Shown here piece by piece: positions 48,200 through 57,359 of a stretch of DNA of 64,000 bases. Within the stretch, counting starts at the first letter, position 1; each line of letters starts with the position of its first letter. The notes beneath the pieces are model-generated. The model saw nothing but the letters and a program-made list of their open reading frames with translations. It made no database searches and had not been told where the DNA came from. The position numbers were made by a program, and so were the translations under genes. Source of the stretch: Polynucleobacter sp. Latsch14-2 (GTDB lineage Bacteria; Pseudomonadota; Gammaproteobacteria; Burkholderiales; Burkholderiaceae); assembly GCF_018881925.1 (NCBI RefSeq), contig NZ_JACVPL010000001.1:1-64000 (forward strand), given 5' to 3'.

Positions 48200-49078
48200 A
48201 TGAGTAAGACAATCCTAACCTGTGCCGTTACTGGTAATTTAACAAAACCAGAAATGACTCCCTATCTTCCTATTACACCAAAGCAAATTGCTGATTCTTG
48301 CCTTGGTGCTGCCGAAGCGGGTGCTGCTGTGGTGCATATCCATGTTCGCCACCCAGATACTGGTAAGCCATCAATGGAGACAGACCATTATGCAGAAGTC
48401 ATTGATTTAATCAAGGCGCAAAATAAAGAATTGATTATTAATCTCACTACCGGCCCTGGTGGTAGATTTGTGCCAACCGAAGGTGATCCTAAAATATTTG
48501 GACCAGGAACCACTTTGTGTGACCCAATGAAGCGCGTTGAGCATATTGCCAAGCTAAGGCCAGATATTTGCTCGCTAGACCTAAACACAATGAACTCCGG
48601 CCCAGACGTGGTGATGAATACACCAAGTAACGTACGCAAAATGGCCAAGGTGATTCGTGATGCCGGTGTTATGCCAGAGTTGGAGATTTTTGACACAGGT
48701 GACTTGAATCTTGCAAAAGACCTCATTAAAGATGGAACCCTTGAAGGTCCAGGACTGTACACATTTGTAATGGGCGTTAAATATGGTTTAAATACCGATC
48801 CTGCAACACTGCTGTATATGCGGGATCAATTGCCGCACGGCGCTAAGTGGGCCGCATTTGGTATCAGCCGTTCTGAATTCCCATTTGTAGCCCAAGCTTG
48901 GTTATACGGTGGTCATGTACGCGTAGGTATGGAAGACAACATTTATCTGGAAAAAGGCGTGCTGTGCGAATCAAATGCTCAATTGGTCACTCGGGCCAAG
49001 CGCATTGTGAATGACATGGGCGGTGAATTAGCTTCTTCAAATGATGCTCGTGAAATGCTTGGTTTAAAAAAATCCTAA
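48200..49078 (+). CDS. BKACE-family beta-keto acid cleavage enzyme (DUF849)
   Basis: The 292-residue protein has VVHIHVRHPDTGKPS, the zinc-binding HxH near residue 48, and ELEIFDTGDL, typical of enzymes that condense a beta-keto acid with acetyl-CoA. The substrate specificity is not visible. AAAAGGAAAAG precedes the ATG. It is followed by an amidohydrolase 15 bp later. Confidence 0.87.
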   Translation: MSKTILTCAVTGNLTKPEMTPYLPITPKQIADSCLGAAEAGAAVVHIHVRHPDTGKPSMETDHYAEVIDLIKAQNKELIINLTTGPGGRFVPTEGDPKIFGPGTTLCDPMKRVEHIAKLRPDICSLDLNTMNSGPDVVMNTPSNVRKMAKVIRDAGVMPELEIFDTGDLNLAKDLIKDGTLEGPGLYTFVMGVKYGLNTDPATLLYMRDQLPHGAKWAAFGISRSEFPFVAQAWLYGGHVRVGMEDNIYLEKGVLCESNAQLVTRAKRIVNDMGGELASSNDAREMLGLKKS

Positions 49079-49093
49079 TAGGGAGATTTGCAA

Positions 49094-50191
49094 ATGAATA
49101 GTCGTCGATCTTTTTTAAAAACTTCTGCTAAAACCTTGGGCGGCCTAACGTTTTGTGGCTGTGGCCTGTTACATGCAGCCGAAACCCAAAGCAATGGACC
49201 TAAACGCGTTACCCCGGTGTTTATTAATGGCAAGAGAGTGAAAACGATCGACACTCATTCGCATTGTTTTTTCCAGGATTCGATTGATTTGATGGGCGAT
49301 GAGGCAAAGTCTGTTTACCCGCCTACCAAAGGCGGTCCTGAGCACTTCATTAAAATTGCAGACCGCATTAAAGCTATGGATGCACAAGGCATTGATATGC
49401 AGGTGCTCAGTATTAATCCTTTTTGGTATCGCAAGGATCGCGATACTGCCGCAGAAATTTGTCGAATCAATAATCAGAACTTGGCCGAGCTTTGCGCGCA
49501 ACGCCCAGATAAATTTGCTGCGTTCGCCTCATTAAGCATGCAATATCCTGATTTGGCTGTGCAGCAGCTTGAGTATGCGGTTAAGAAGCAAGGATTGTGT
49601 GGCGCAGCTATTGGCGGCAGCGTTTTGGGTCAGGATTTTGCCGATCCAAAATTTCATCCTGTTCTAGCCAAGGCTCAAGAGTTGAATGTAACCCTCTTTA
49701 TTCACCCGCAAAGTACTCCGCAATTGGCTGACCGATTCAAGGGCAATGGTTGGATGTCCAACGTCATTGGCAATCCTTTAGACACAACGCTTGCTCTCCA
49801 GCATTTAATTTACGAAGGTGTATTGGATAAATATCCACAGCTCAAAGTATTGGCTGCTCACGGCGGTGGATTCTTGGGTTCATATGCCCCTAGAATGGAT
49901 CACAGCTGCTTTATTTCACCGCAAAATTGCAATCCCAATATTGTGCTGAAGAAGCAACCAACTGAATACTTGAACCAACTCTACTTTGACTCTTTGGTGT
50001 TTACGCCTGAGGCTTTACGCCACTTAGTGGCTCAGGTTGGCGCAAGCCAAGTGGTGATTGGCACCGATCATCCAATACCTTGGGAAGAGTTTCCAGTAGA
50101 GCATGTCATGAACACCCCTGGGTTGACCAATTCCCAGCGTGTGGCAATCTTAGGCGGTAATGCCGCCAAGTTGTTAGGATTGAAAGCTTAG
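49094..50191 (+). CDS. Exported amidohydrolase 2-type decarboxylase/hydrolase
   Basis: The 365-residue protein has a Tat-type leader (NSRRSFLKTSAKTLGG) followed by a Cys-containing CGCGLLHA, then an ACMSD-like TIM barrel with IDTHSHCF (HxH), LFIHPQST, LKVLAAHGGG and GTDHPIPW. These enzymes decarboxylate or hydrolyse aromatic or lactone acids, probably in the periplasm. The start at 49094 follows GGGAG. The stop overlaps the kinase gene convergently by four bases. Confidence 0.82.
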   Translation: MNSRRSFLKTSAKTLGGLTFCGCGLLHAAETQSNGPKRVTPVFINGKRVKTIDTHSHCFFQDSIDLMGDEAKSVYPPTKGGPEHFIKIADRIKAMDAQGIDMQVLSINPFWYRKDRDTAAEICRINNQNLAELCAQRPDKFAAFASLSMQYPDLAVQQLEYAVKKQGLCGAAIGGSVLGQDFADPKFHPVLAKAQELNVTLFIHPQSTPQLADRFKGNGWMSNVIGNPLDTTLALQHLIYEGVLDKYPQLKVLAAHGGGFLGSYAPRMDHSCFISPQNCNPNIVLKKQPTEYLNQLYFDSLVFTPEALRHLVAQVGASQVVIGTDHPIPWEEFPVEHVMNTPGLTNSQRVAILGGNAAKLLGLKA

Positions 50192-51606
50192 GTTCTAACT
50201 ATGTGAACGCTACAGGGGGCTTCTTCGACAATCTTTGTCATAGAAGTTCTCCAAGGCGTTACTTTATTGGGTAGTTTATGAGAGGCGCCTATCAAAATAA
50301 GCGCCGCATCATTGTCTTTTGCAAACTCAACGATACGGGCTGCAGGATCCATTGCCTCGAGTACGTGATAGGAGATGCGCTCTGGTGGTAGCTTGAGCGG
50401 TTTGGCCCACTCCATCAACTGGACCAAGTGACCTCGAACAATACCGCTAGCAGTTTCGCTCTCTTGATTACCTTCAAAGGTTGGTGTGCTCGCAATCGTG
50501 CTGAGGCAAATCAAGCGACTTTCTGGATAGGCTTGCAATAAGTTTTTTGCAGTAGTTTGCATCCGCTCGCGTAAGTCTTCGTCAGACTGGCGGGTATCAA
50601 TGGCTGCAATCATCAACGGCGCATCCTGATTGCCTCTGCTTGGAAGGGGGCTTGGCGATGGTTCATATCCGGCAGCCTTAACCCAGCGCTTGAGATTTAT
50701 CCAGAAGCTTGGCGGTTCAAGGCGCTCAGATCTTTCCGTGAGTTTTACGCTTTCAGGTTCACGTAGAGCCTGGCGCAGGCGCGTGGCACTTTGATAGCGA
50801 TCATCCGCCCTAGCTTCTAGGCAACGCAATATTACTTCTTGTAGCCACCGAGGAATTTCTTTTTGTATGGATCTGGGTGGAAATGGTTCTGCCCACATTC
50901 TCTTACGTAAGCCACTCATTGACTGCGGGTTACCAAAAGGAAGTTCATCCGTCAGCAGTTCGTACATGATGACGCCAATCGAGAAGATGTCACTGCGAGA
51001 GTCAGATCGAATTCCAGATACCTGTTCTGGAGAAATATATGGAGCAGAGCCAATGCCTTTGCGCATTTCTTCGGCAAGTAGATCTGGAAAGCGCGAGTGA
51101 TGTGAGAGACCGAAGTCAATGAGCGTTAATTTTCCTTGGGCATCAATCAGTACATTATCGGGTTTGATATCGAGATGAATCGCATCCTGTGAGTGTAATG
51201 ACTGTACTGCTTGAGCAAGATCGGCACCAATACGAATCACTTCATCAACACTAAATTTCCGACCTTCTTTAATCAACTCTTCTAGCGGGCGCCCTGGCAC
51301 TTGTTCCATTGCAATATAGGGGCGTGTTGCCATATTCCCAGAGCCAAGGTACTTTGGCACATAAGGACTTTTGAGTGCGCGCAAGATGGTCAGCTCGGTT
51401 TCAAAGCCGATCAAACTTTCGACGGGTTGATCTTTGCCAACACGTGGAATCTTTAAAAGGATGGGGGTGTCGATGCCGTCTTTAGTAGCTGAAAAAAGAC
51501 TGGCCATTCCGCCGCGGTGCAACTCCTTTCCAAGTACAAAGCCATCAACCACTTTGCCTTCCTGAAATATGTCATCTACCGCTTCAATATCAGTATTAAT
51601 GGGCAT
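50188..51606 (-). CDS. Ser/Thr protein kinase fused to a universal stress protein domain
   Basis: The 472-residue protein has a kinase domain (about 20-285) with the P-loop ELHRGGMASL, ILLKIPR lysine, HLDIKPDNVL catalytic loop, DFGLSHH, and SAPYISPEQ activation segment. Residues about 325-472 form a UspA-like domain (LMIAAIDTRQSDEDLRERMQ, ILIGASHKLPNK). It probably phosphorylates proteins in response to a nucleotide- or stress-sensing Usp domain. The phosphoesterase gene lies 7 bp upstream. Confidence 0.87.
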   Translation of the reverse strand: MPINTDIEAVDDIFQEGKVVDGFVLGKELHRGGMASLFSATKDGIDTPILLKIPRVGKDQPVESLIGFETELTILRALKSPYVPKYLGSGNMATRPYIAMEQVPGRPLEELIKEGRKFSVDEVIRIGADLAQAVQSLHSQDAIHLDIKPDNVLIDAQGKLTLIDFGLSHHSRFPDLLAEEMRKGIGSAPYISPEQVSGIRSDSRSDIFSIGVIMYELLTDELPFGNPQSMSGLRKRMWAEPFPPRSIQKEIPRWLQEVILRCLEARADDRYQSATRLRQALREPESVKLTERSERLEPPSFWINLKRWVKAAGYEPSPSPLPSRGNQDAPLMIAAIDTRQSDEDLRERMQTTAKNLLQAYPESRLICLSTIASTPTFEGNQESETASGIVRGHLVQLMEWAKPLKLPPERISYHVLEAMDPAARIVEFAKDNDAALILIGASHKLPNKVTPWRTSMTKIVEEAPCSVHIVRT

Positions 51607-51613
51607 GGGTAAA

Positions 51614-52366
51614 TTATTTACCGGTGATTAAACGATTTGCTAATTCTTCTGGGAGACCCACACGCCGCACTTTATCTGCCGCTTTAAAGTGGTCGTATGG
51701 AACGCGCTGAAAAGTCAGTGCAGAGTTTTCGGGTTCAAAAATTGCAAAGCAGGCTTCGGGATTTCCGTCTCTTGGTTGCCCTAGAGAGCCAACGACGCCA
51801 ACCCACTGTCGGTGACTCATTACCGGTACCTCATCACCAGGATGTGGTGCAAAGCGAATGAGTTTGCCAACAGCACTTTGATAAAAAAGAGCTTGTTCAT
51901 GGGCGTGACCCACAAAGGTGTAAGACTTTCCTGAACTTTGGACGCATTGCCAGGCGCTCATGCTGTCGGTGATGTAATTCCACTCTGCTGGTTTATGTGC
52001 TGATGAATGCACATAGCAAGTAGTTTCTTCGTTGATGAGGAGAGGCAGTCCTTTTAAAAAATCTACTTGGGCTGAACTCAGCTGTGCCTTTGTCCATTCA
52101 ATGGCAGCATTTGCGCTAGCATTCATGCGCTTGCTGTAATCCTTAAATACAGCCTCATCATGATTGCCGACCACTGCAATTGCTTTGCCAGACTGTACAA
52201 GTTCCGCAACGCGATCAACTAGAGCGGCTGGGTCGGCGTTATACCCAACCAGGTCGCCTAAGAAAGCCATGCGCGTTACACCGAGTTCCTGCGCTCTTTC
52301 CATGCAGGCTTCAAAAGCTTCCAAATTGCTATGGAGATCGGCAAATAGCCCAATACGTTCTGTCAT
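51614..52366 (-). CDS. Calcineurin-like metallophosphoesterase
   Basis: The 250-residue protein has motifs DLHSNLEA, FLGDLVGY, GNHDEAV and GHAHEQ, the complete dimetal set. The length and NLEAF fit the YfcE/ApaH-like protein phosphatase group. Being first in an operon with the kinase, it is a plausible opposing phosphatase, though a nucleotide substrate is possible. Confidence 0.87.
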   Translation of the reverse strand: MTERIGLFADLHSNLEAFEACMERAQELGVTRMAFLGDLVGYNADPAALVDRVAELVQSGKAIAVVGNHDEAVFKDYSKRMNASANAAIEWTKAQLSSAQVDFLKGLPLLINEETTCYVHSSAHKPAEWNYITDSMSAWQCVQSSGKSYTFVGHAHEQALFYQSAVGKLIRFAPHPGDEVPVMSHRQWVGVVGSLGQPRDGNPEACFAIFEPENSALTFQRVPYDHFKAADKVRRVGLPEELANRLITGK

Positions 52367-52404
52367 CCCTTAATGATAGGACAAAAGAAGAGTTAAATGA
52401 AGGC

Positions 52405-53292
52405 TTAGTAAGGGCTAGACTCATTATTGGGACGATTTTTGAAGCGTTTATGTACCCAATAATATTCAGCCGGCCTTAGGCGAATTTCACTTTCAAAAAT
52501 TTCATTTAGGCGGGCAGTATCTGCTTCAGGGTTCTCGCTCGGAAAATCAATCAGTGGTTTGCTAATTGAGCAAAGGTAGCCACTCTCATCTGGCTTAAGA
52601 GCGGTAATCATCATACAAACTTCTGCACCTGTAATTTTCGCAAGTCTAGAGACTGCGGTAATAGTGTTAGTGGGGATACCAAAAAATGGTGCAAACACTG
52701 AATCCTTGAGACCTAAATCAATGTCGGGTGCAATGATGATAAAGCTGCCCTTGCGAATTTCCCGAATTAACGCTATTGCATTTCCTTGGCGATCAATCGA
52801 GTTGCCACCGAAGCGATTGCGCCACTCAATAATTTTCTGATTAAAGAATGGGCTTTTCATGCGCTGAAAGAATCCCGAGGTACGAGGCCAGTGATTTTTT
52901 GCTGCAAGGGCACTCAAAATAATGCTGCCTTCAATTCCAGTGAAGTGCATGTTGACTAAGATGCGCGGTCTTCTATCGGCAAGGTCTACGGCCGATTGAA
53001 CTTCGATCATATTGCTTAGCTGCTTCTCGCTACCATGCCAAATAATGCTTTTCTCGACGATGCTCCGACCTAATAAGCGCCAGTGTTTCGTGCTTAATCG
53101 ATCAATAGCTTCTGGACTTAATTCGGGAAAGCATAAATGTAAATTCGTTGCAACAACACGGTTGCGCTCGCTGGGAATTTTGGAGGCAATAAAACCTAAG
53201 CCAGAGCCAATAGCGACTAATAATTTATAAGGAAGAATCGAAAAAAGCTTTAATAAAAAAACAATAGCTTCGTTGGAAAAATTTTTCAGCAA
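52405..53292 (-). CDS. Lipid A biosynthesis acyltransferase (LpxL family), chromosomal
   Basis: The 295-residue inner-membrane enzyme has the catalytic NMHFTGIEG (H-x4-E) near residue 115 and IIAPDIDLGL, the family pattern. It transfers an acyl chain to a lipid A precursor. The island copy at 1845-2696 differs widely, so the two may act on different positions. Confidence 0.85.
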   Translation of the reverse strand: MLKNFSNEAIVFLLKLFSILPYKLLVAIGSGLGFIASKIPSERNRVVATNLHLCFPELSPEAIDRLSTKHWRLLGRSIVEKSIIWHGSEKQLSNMIEVQSAVDLADRRPRILVNMHFTGIEGSIILSALAAKNHWPRTSGFFQRMKSPFFNQKIIEWRNRFGGNSIDRQGNAIALIREIRKGSFIIIAPDIDLGLKDSVFAPFFGIPTNTITAVSRLAKITGAEVCMMITALKPDESGYLCSISKPLIDFPSENPEADTARLNEIFESEIRLRPAEYYWVHKRFKNRPNNESSPY

Positions 53293-53300
53293 ATGTGGCT

Positions 53301-53966
53301 TTACTCGGCGTCGTAGCGCGTCAATGTTTTTTTATAGCGTACTTCCATTTCTTCTATCGAGCTACAAGACATACCTAGGTCCTTAACAATGCCGGTATCC
53401 AAGCGATACGCCCAGCCATGCACAGTGAGCTCCTGGTCGCGAGCCCAGGCGTCTTGGACAATGGTTGTTTCACATACGTTGACAACTTGCTCAATCACGT
53501 TAAGTTCACAGAGACGATCTTGGCGCTTAGGGGTTGGTAGTAATTCGCCTAAGTAGCGTTCATGTTTTTGATGCACATCTTTAACGTGTCGCAACCAGTT
53601 ATCTGCAAGCCCTACGCGTCGATCGCTTAGTGCGGCATGAACACCGGCGCAGCCGTAGTGTCCAACCACTAAGATATGTTTGACTTTTAGCAAATCAATT
53701 GCAAATTGAATAACTGATAAACAGTTGAGGTCGGTGTGAACAACCACGTTTGCTACATTGCGATGCACAAATAGCTCACCAGGCATCAGATCAACGATTT
53801 CATTTGCTGGTACGCGGCTATCAGCGCACCCAATCCAAAGATATTCTGGCGCCTGTTGATTAACAAGGCGCTTAAAGAAATCGGCATCCTTGGCCACCAT
53901 GCCTTCGGCCCATGCACGGTTATTTTCAAATAAATGGTCTAAGGCGCTGGAGTTCTTCATAATCAT
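53301..53966 (-). CDS. Beta-carbonic anhydrase
   Basis: The 221-residue enzyme interconverts CO2 and bicarbonate. IGCADSRVPANEI and HYGCAG carry the zinc ligands Cys, His and Cys with the Asp-Arg dyad. It starts at 53966 or at a second Met two codons later; no ribosome site separates them. It is tightly packed between the acyltransferase and a divergent YggU gene. Confidence 0.9.
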   Translation of the reverse strand: MIMKNSSALDHLFENNRAWAEGMVAKDADFFKRLVNQQAPEYLWIGCADSRVPANEIVDLMPGELFVHRNVANVVVHTDLNCLSVIQFAIDLLKVKHILVVGHYGCAGVHAALSDRRVGLADNWLRHVKDVHQKHERYLGELLPTPKRQDRLCELNVIEQVVNVCETTIVQDAWARDQELTVHGWAYRLDTGIVKDLGMSCSSIEEMEVRYKKTLTRYDAE

Positions 53967-53985
53967 GGTTTGAGTTTAAAGTACT

Positions 53986-54285
53986 TTGATGATGCCCATT
54001 TGGTTAAAACAAACACCCACTGGAATTATGCTTAATATCCATTGCCAACCTGGGGCTAAGGTGAGCAAGGTTGTTGGCTTGCACGATGGCTATCTAAAGA
54101 TTTCGTTACAGGCGCCAGCCATTGAAAATAAAGCCAATGAAATGCTAATAGCTTGGCTTTCTAAGCAATTAAGAATTCCACAAAAGCAAATCCGATTTCT
54201 TTCAGGTCAAAATAGCCGCCAAAAACGTTTAGAGATTTGGGGCTCTATAACTCCCGAGCAAATAGCACAGTTCTTGACGCCCTAG
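53986..54285 (+). CDS. DUF167/YggU-family protein
   Basis: The 99-residue protein has LNIHCQPGAKVSKVVGLHDG and KISLQAPAIENKANEMLIAW, then SGQNSRQKRLEI, the YggU signature. The fold is known; the biological role is not. It is divergent from the carbonic anhydrase gene. Confidence 0.87.
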   Translation: MMMPIWLKQTPTGIMLNIHCQPGAKVSKVVGLHDGYLKISLQAPAIENKANEMLIAWLSKQLRIPQKQIRFLSGQNSRQKRLEIWGSITPEQIAQFLTP

Positions 54286-54288
54286 TAT

Positions 54289-55191
54289 TTACCAGAATAT
54301 TGCCCACAAAATCCCCAGAATAAGCACCCATTTTCCAATGTAATACACCGAGCGATGCTTGGCTTTGAGTTTCTTTGCTTGAGCTCTGAGGTGGTAGAAG
54401 TAACCAAAGAGGATATTGACAGCCCCGACCTTTTCTCCTGCTACGTTTTGGGAGGATGCGGTACTCATGACATGACGTCCAAACCACCGATTGAGCAGTT
54501 GCATGGGCTTTGTATACAGTGGCCGTTCTACATCGCAAAATAAGACGATGCGCTGATGATCGGTTTGGTTCGCAGCTAGGTGAATGTAGGTTTCGTCAAA
54601 TATCACTGGCTCACCGTCTTTCCAAAAATATCGCTCTCCATCAACCTCAATAAAGCATTTGGGGTCGTTTGGCGTAACCAGGCCAATGTGGTAGCGCAAG
54701 GAGCCGGCATAGGGGTCGCGATGGCGCACTAGCGTTGCCCCAGGCGGCAAAGAGGCAAACATGGCCGCTTTGATCGAAGGAATAGATTTCAGTAAGGCAA
54801 CTGTTTTTGGGCAACTAGCCTGCGCAGAGGGCATATCTTTGCCGTACCAGTAAAGATGAAAGCGCTTCCAGCCCGTGCGGAAAAAAGAGTTAAAGCCAAT
54901 ATCGTTATAGCCTGTTGCAGCAGCAATGGCGCCGCCTTCATTAAGGGAAAGCGCCTCTTGGCGAATTGTTTCCCAATTGTCCTGAAGTGGCTGTAGTTCC
55001 GGAAATTGCCCGACAGGAATATAGGCGCCCGCCTTTACTTTGGAAAAAAGGTAAAGCAGGCTATTGATCGGAGCTAAAAGTACCTGGTAGTCAGTAAGAG
55101 ACCGAACAAGACCGAAGCGGACCTTTCCACGGAAGTAGACAAATACTGCCGAGACAACAAAGATGATGAAAACAATATGGCGTATTTGCAT
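54289..55191 (-). CDS. lpxO: Lipid A 2-hydroxylase LpxO-like (aspartyl/asparaginyl beta-hydroxylase fold)
   Basis: The 300-residue protein has an N-terminal membrane helix, then LVRHRDPYAGSLRYHIGLV with the Fe(II) ligands His and Asp and a late YIHLAANQTDHQRIVLFCDV. Length and anchor match LpxO, which hydroxylates the secondary acyl chain of lipid A using 2-oxoglutarate. With two LpxL-type enzymes in the window it points to active lipid A tailoring. Confidence 0.8.
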   Translation of the reverse strand: MQIRHIVFIIFVVSAVFVYFRGKVRFGLVRSLTDYQVLLAPINSLLYLFSKVKAGAYIPVGQFPELQPLQDNWETIRQEALSLNEGGAIAAATGYNDIGFNSFFRTGWKRFHLYWYGKDMPSAQASCPKTVALLKSIPSIKAAMFASLPPGATLVRHRDPYAGSLRYHIGLVTPNDPKCFIEVDGERYFWKDGEPVIFDETYIHLAANQTDHQRIVLFCDVERPLYTKPMQLLNRWFGRHVMSTASSQNVAGEKVGAVNILFGYFYHLRAQAKKLKAKHRSVYYIGKWVLILGILWAIFW

Positions 55192-55349
55192 GGAATTGAC
55201 CAGTCAGCATTAATGCACCATTTTAATTTGTATCTAGGTGTCGCCCTAGCTATTTCTAATTTCAATATGCTCCTATACTTGAAAAGGTCAATTTGAAGCT
55301 TGTAATTTAGCCTTCAAATGGCAGTCAATAGGGAGCATTTTTCAGGGAA

Positions 55350-55721
55350 ATGGTAATGAATCAATTTATGAAATGGCTCTTAAGCCTTGTATTTATTGGG
55401 ATTGTAGGTACATCTATCTATACTTGGGCTATGCTCAATTGGAGTTATGGCAGTGGCGAACGGGCTGGCTATGTGCAGAAATTCTCAAATCGGGGTTATG
55501 TCTGCAAGACCTGGGAGGGTGAGTTGGCAATGGTCTCGATGCCAGGAACAATGTCTGAAAAATTCCTCTTTACAGTGCGTGAAGATGCTGTGGCGCAAAA
55601 AATTAATGCAAATCTAGGCAAAAAAGTGGCCCTAAAGTACGAGCAACACATTGGTCTGCCAACAACGTGTTTTGGTGACACTGAATATTTTGTATCTGAC
55701 ATAACTGTTTTAGATGAATAA
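55350..55721 (+). CDS. Single-pass membrane protein of unknown function
   Basis: The 123-residue protein has an N-terminal hydrophobic segment (about 9-29), then a small beta-rich domain with SNRGYVCKTWEGELAMVSMP and two Cys. Short proteins of this form are common in Betaproteobacteria without a function. A second ATG two codons on could be used. Confidence 0.6.
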   Translation: MVMNQFMKWLLSLVFIGIVGTSIYTWAMLNWSYGSGERAGYVQKFSNRGYVCKTWEGELAMVSMPGTMSEKFLFTVREDAVAQKINANLGKKVALKYEQHIGLPTTCFGDTEYFVSDITVLDE

Positions 55722-55831
55722 ACAGTTGAAATAAAAATATTGTTTTTAAAGCGTTTATTTTTATAATTTTTTGTGGTTAAAATCATGTAAGCGCACTGGG
55801 CGCTGACATCAATATATATAAGGAGCTTCAC

Positions 55832-56116
55832 TTGAACAAAGCAGAACTAATCGCAGCGATTGCTGACGACGCTGAGATCTCTAAAGCCAAAGCTGAATTT
55901 GCATTGAATTCTGCTATTGCGCACATCATTAAAGCTGTTACTAAAGGTGACTCAGTACAACTGATTGGCTTTGGTACTTTCTCATCTGGTAAGCGTGCTG
56001 CACGTATGGGCCGCAATCCAAAAACTGGCGAGCCACTCAAAATCGCTGCTGCTAAAACTGTTAAGTTTTCTGCTGGCAAAGCATTTAAAGATTCAGTTAA
56101 CAAACGTAAGAAGTAA
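55832..56116 (+). CDS. HU-family DNA-binding protein
   Basis: The 94-residue protein starts TTG after AAGGAG ([20 protein letters not shown]) and contains [20 protein letters not shown], the HU arm signature. It is a nucleoid protein that bends DNA, and it would also be available as an accessory factor for integrases. A strong terminator follows at 56133. The initial TTG is common for hup genes of this group. Confidence 0.93.
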   Translation: MNKAELIAAIADDAEISKAKAEFALNSAIAHIIKAVTKGDSVQLIGFGTFSSGKRAARMGRNPKTGEPLKIAAAKTVKFSAGKAFKDSVNKRKK

Positions 56117-56132
56117 TCTTAATTTGTTGATG

Positions 56133-56159
56133 AAAAAGCCCGGCATGCCGGGCTTTTTT
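56133..56159. terminator. Terminator of the HU gene
   Basis: AAAAAGCCCGGC pairs with GCCGGGCTTTTT, with T-runs on both sides, so it may also serve the convergent rodA transcript. Confidence 0.88.
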
Positions 56160-56207
56160 GTTTCTATTTTTGCTGTTAAATTAATTTGCAGCATCGCTGT
56201 TGGTGAT

Positions 56208-57359
56208 TTAGCTTTGCACTAAACGTCGATGACGATGAATGCTCATTAATATCCCCGCACCAAATCCTAGCGTTACTAGCGCAGTTCCTCCATAGCTAAT
56301 AAACGGCAGTGGAACTCCAACTACAGGCAGAAGACCGCTGACCATGCCAATATTCACAAAAGCATAGGTAAAGAAAATCAGCGTTACCGATGCGCCTAAG
56401 AGGCGAGTGAATAAATTGGGCGCACTAGCAGAAATTGCTAGACCTCTTTTGATGAGCGCAAAGAAGAGTGCCAATAAAACGAGATTGCCAAGCAAGCCAA
56501 ACTCTTCAGAGAAAACGGCAAAAACAAAATCGGTATGTTTTTCTGGAATAAATTCCAGATGCGCTTGGGTACCCTGAAACCAGCCTTTACCAAAAAACCC
56601 ACCGGATCCAATTGCAATCATTGATTGAATGGTATGAAAACCTTTTCCCAGTGGATCGCTACTAGGATCAAGCAAAGTACAAACACGATGTTTTTGGTAA
56701 TCTTGTATAAATGGCCATGCAAGATCTTGAGCACAAAGGGTGCTCCCAAAAATGATCATTAGCAGAATGCCAAATACGCCTATACCCACAAAAGGCAAAA
56801 TCCACTTCCAAGGAAGTCCTGCCAAAATAATGACGTACATTCCGGCTGCAAAAACTAAAAGAGCGGTTCCTAAATCAGGCTGTCGTGCAATTAATAAAAC
56901 AGGAAGACCCAAGATGATTGCTGCGACCCCATAGTCCCAAGATTTTTGTATACCTTCACGTTTTTGAAAGTACCAGGCCAGCATTAATGGCATTGCAATT
57001 TTCATAAGCTCTGATGGTTGAATAACGATACCAATATTGAGCCAACGTCGCGCACCCTTTTTAATGAGACCAAACGCCGCTACTGCAATGAGTAGCACAA
57101 CACCGAGGCTGTATATCCATACGGCTGCAAGCTCAAGCCACTTTGGTGGAATGCGTGACACGCTCCACATGACTACAAAAGACAATGCAAGATTGCGTAA
57201 TTCATCTTCAATCAGAACCGGTGTATTTTGACTGGCCGAAAGGAAGGTGAAAAAACCAACAGCTGCCAAGCCAAGCAGAATAAGGCCTAGCTGTCGATCT
57301 AGTCCCAAGAAAAAATGATAAAAGGCCTTACGGATTTTTCTTACGGGGCTCTTTTCCAT
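56208..57359 (-). CDS. rodA: Rod shape protein RodA (peptidoglycan glycosyltransferase)
   Basis: The 383-residue SEDS-family protein has about ten helices. PSELMKIAMPLMLAWYF and VVGVPLPFISYGGTALVT are family signatures. It polymerises glycan strands with the PBP2 encoded just upstream. The ATG at 57359 fits the family N-terminus, giving a 19-bp overlap with mrdA. It is the last gene of the rod-shape operon. Confidence 0.93.
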   Translation of the reverse strand: MEKSPVRKIRKAFYHFFLGLDRQLGLILLGLAAVGFFTFLSASQNTPVLIEDELRNLALSFVVMWSVSRIPPKWLELAAVWIYSLGVVLLIAVAAFGLIKKGARRWLNIGIVIQPSELMKIAMPLMLAWYFQKREGIQKSWDYGVAAIILGLPVLLIARQPDLGTALLVFAAGMYVIILAGLPWKWILPFVGIGVFGILLMIIFGSTLCAQDLAWPFIQDYQKHRVCTLLDPSSDPLGKGFHTIQSMIAIGSGGFFGKGWFQGTQAHLEFIPEKHTDFVFAVFSEEFGLLGNLVLLALFFALIKRGLAISASAPNLFTRLLGASVTLIFFTYAFVNIGMVSGLLPVVGVPLPFISYGGTALVTLGFGAGILMSIHRHRRLVQS

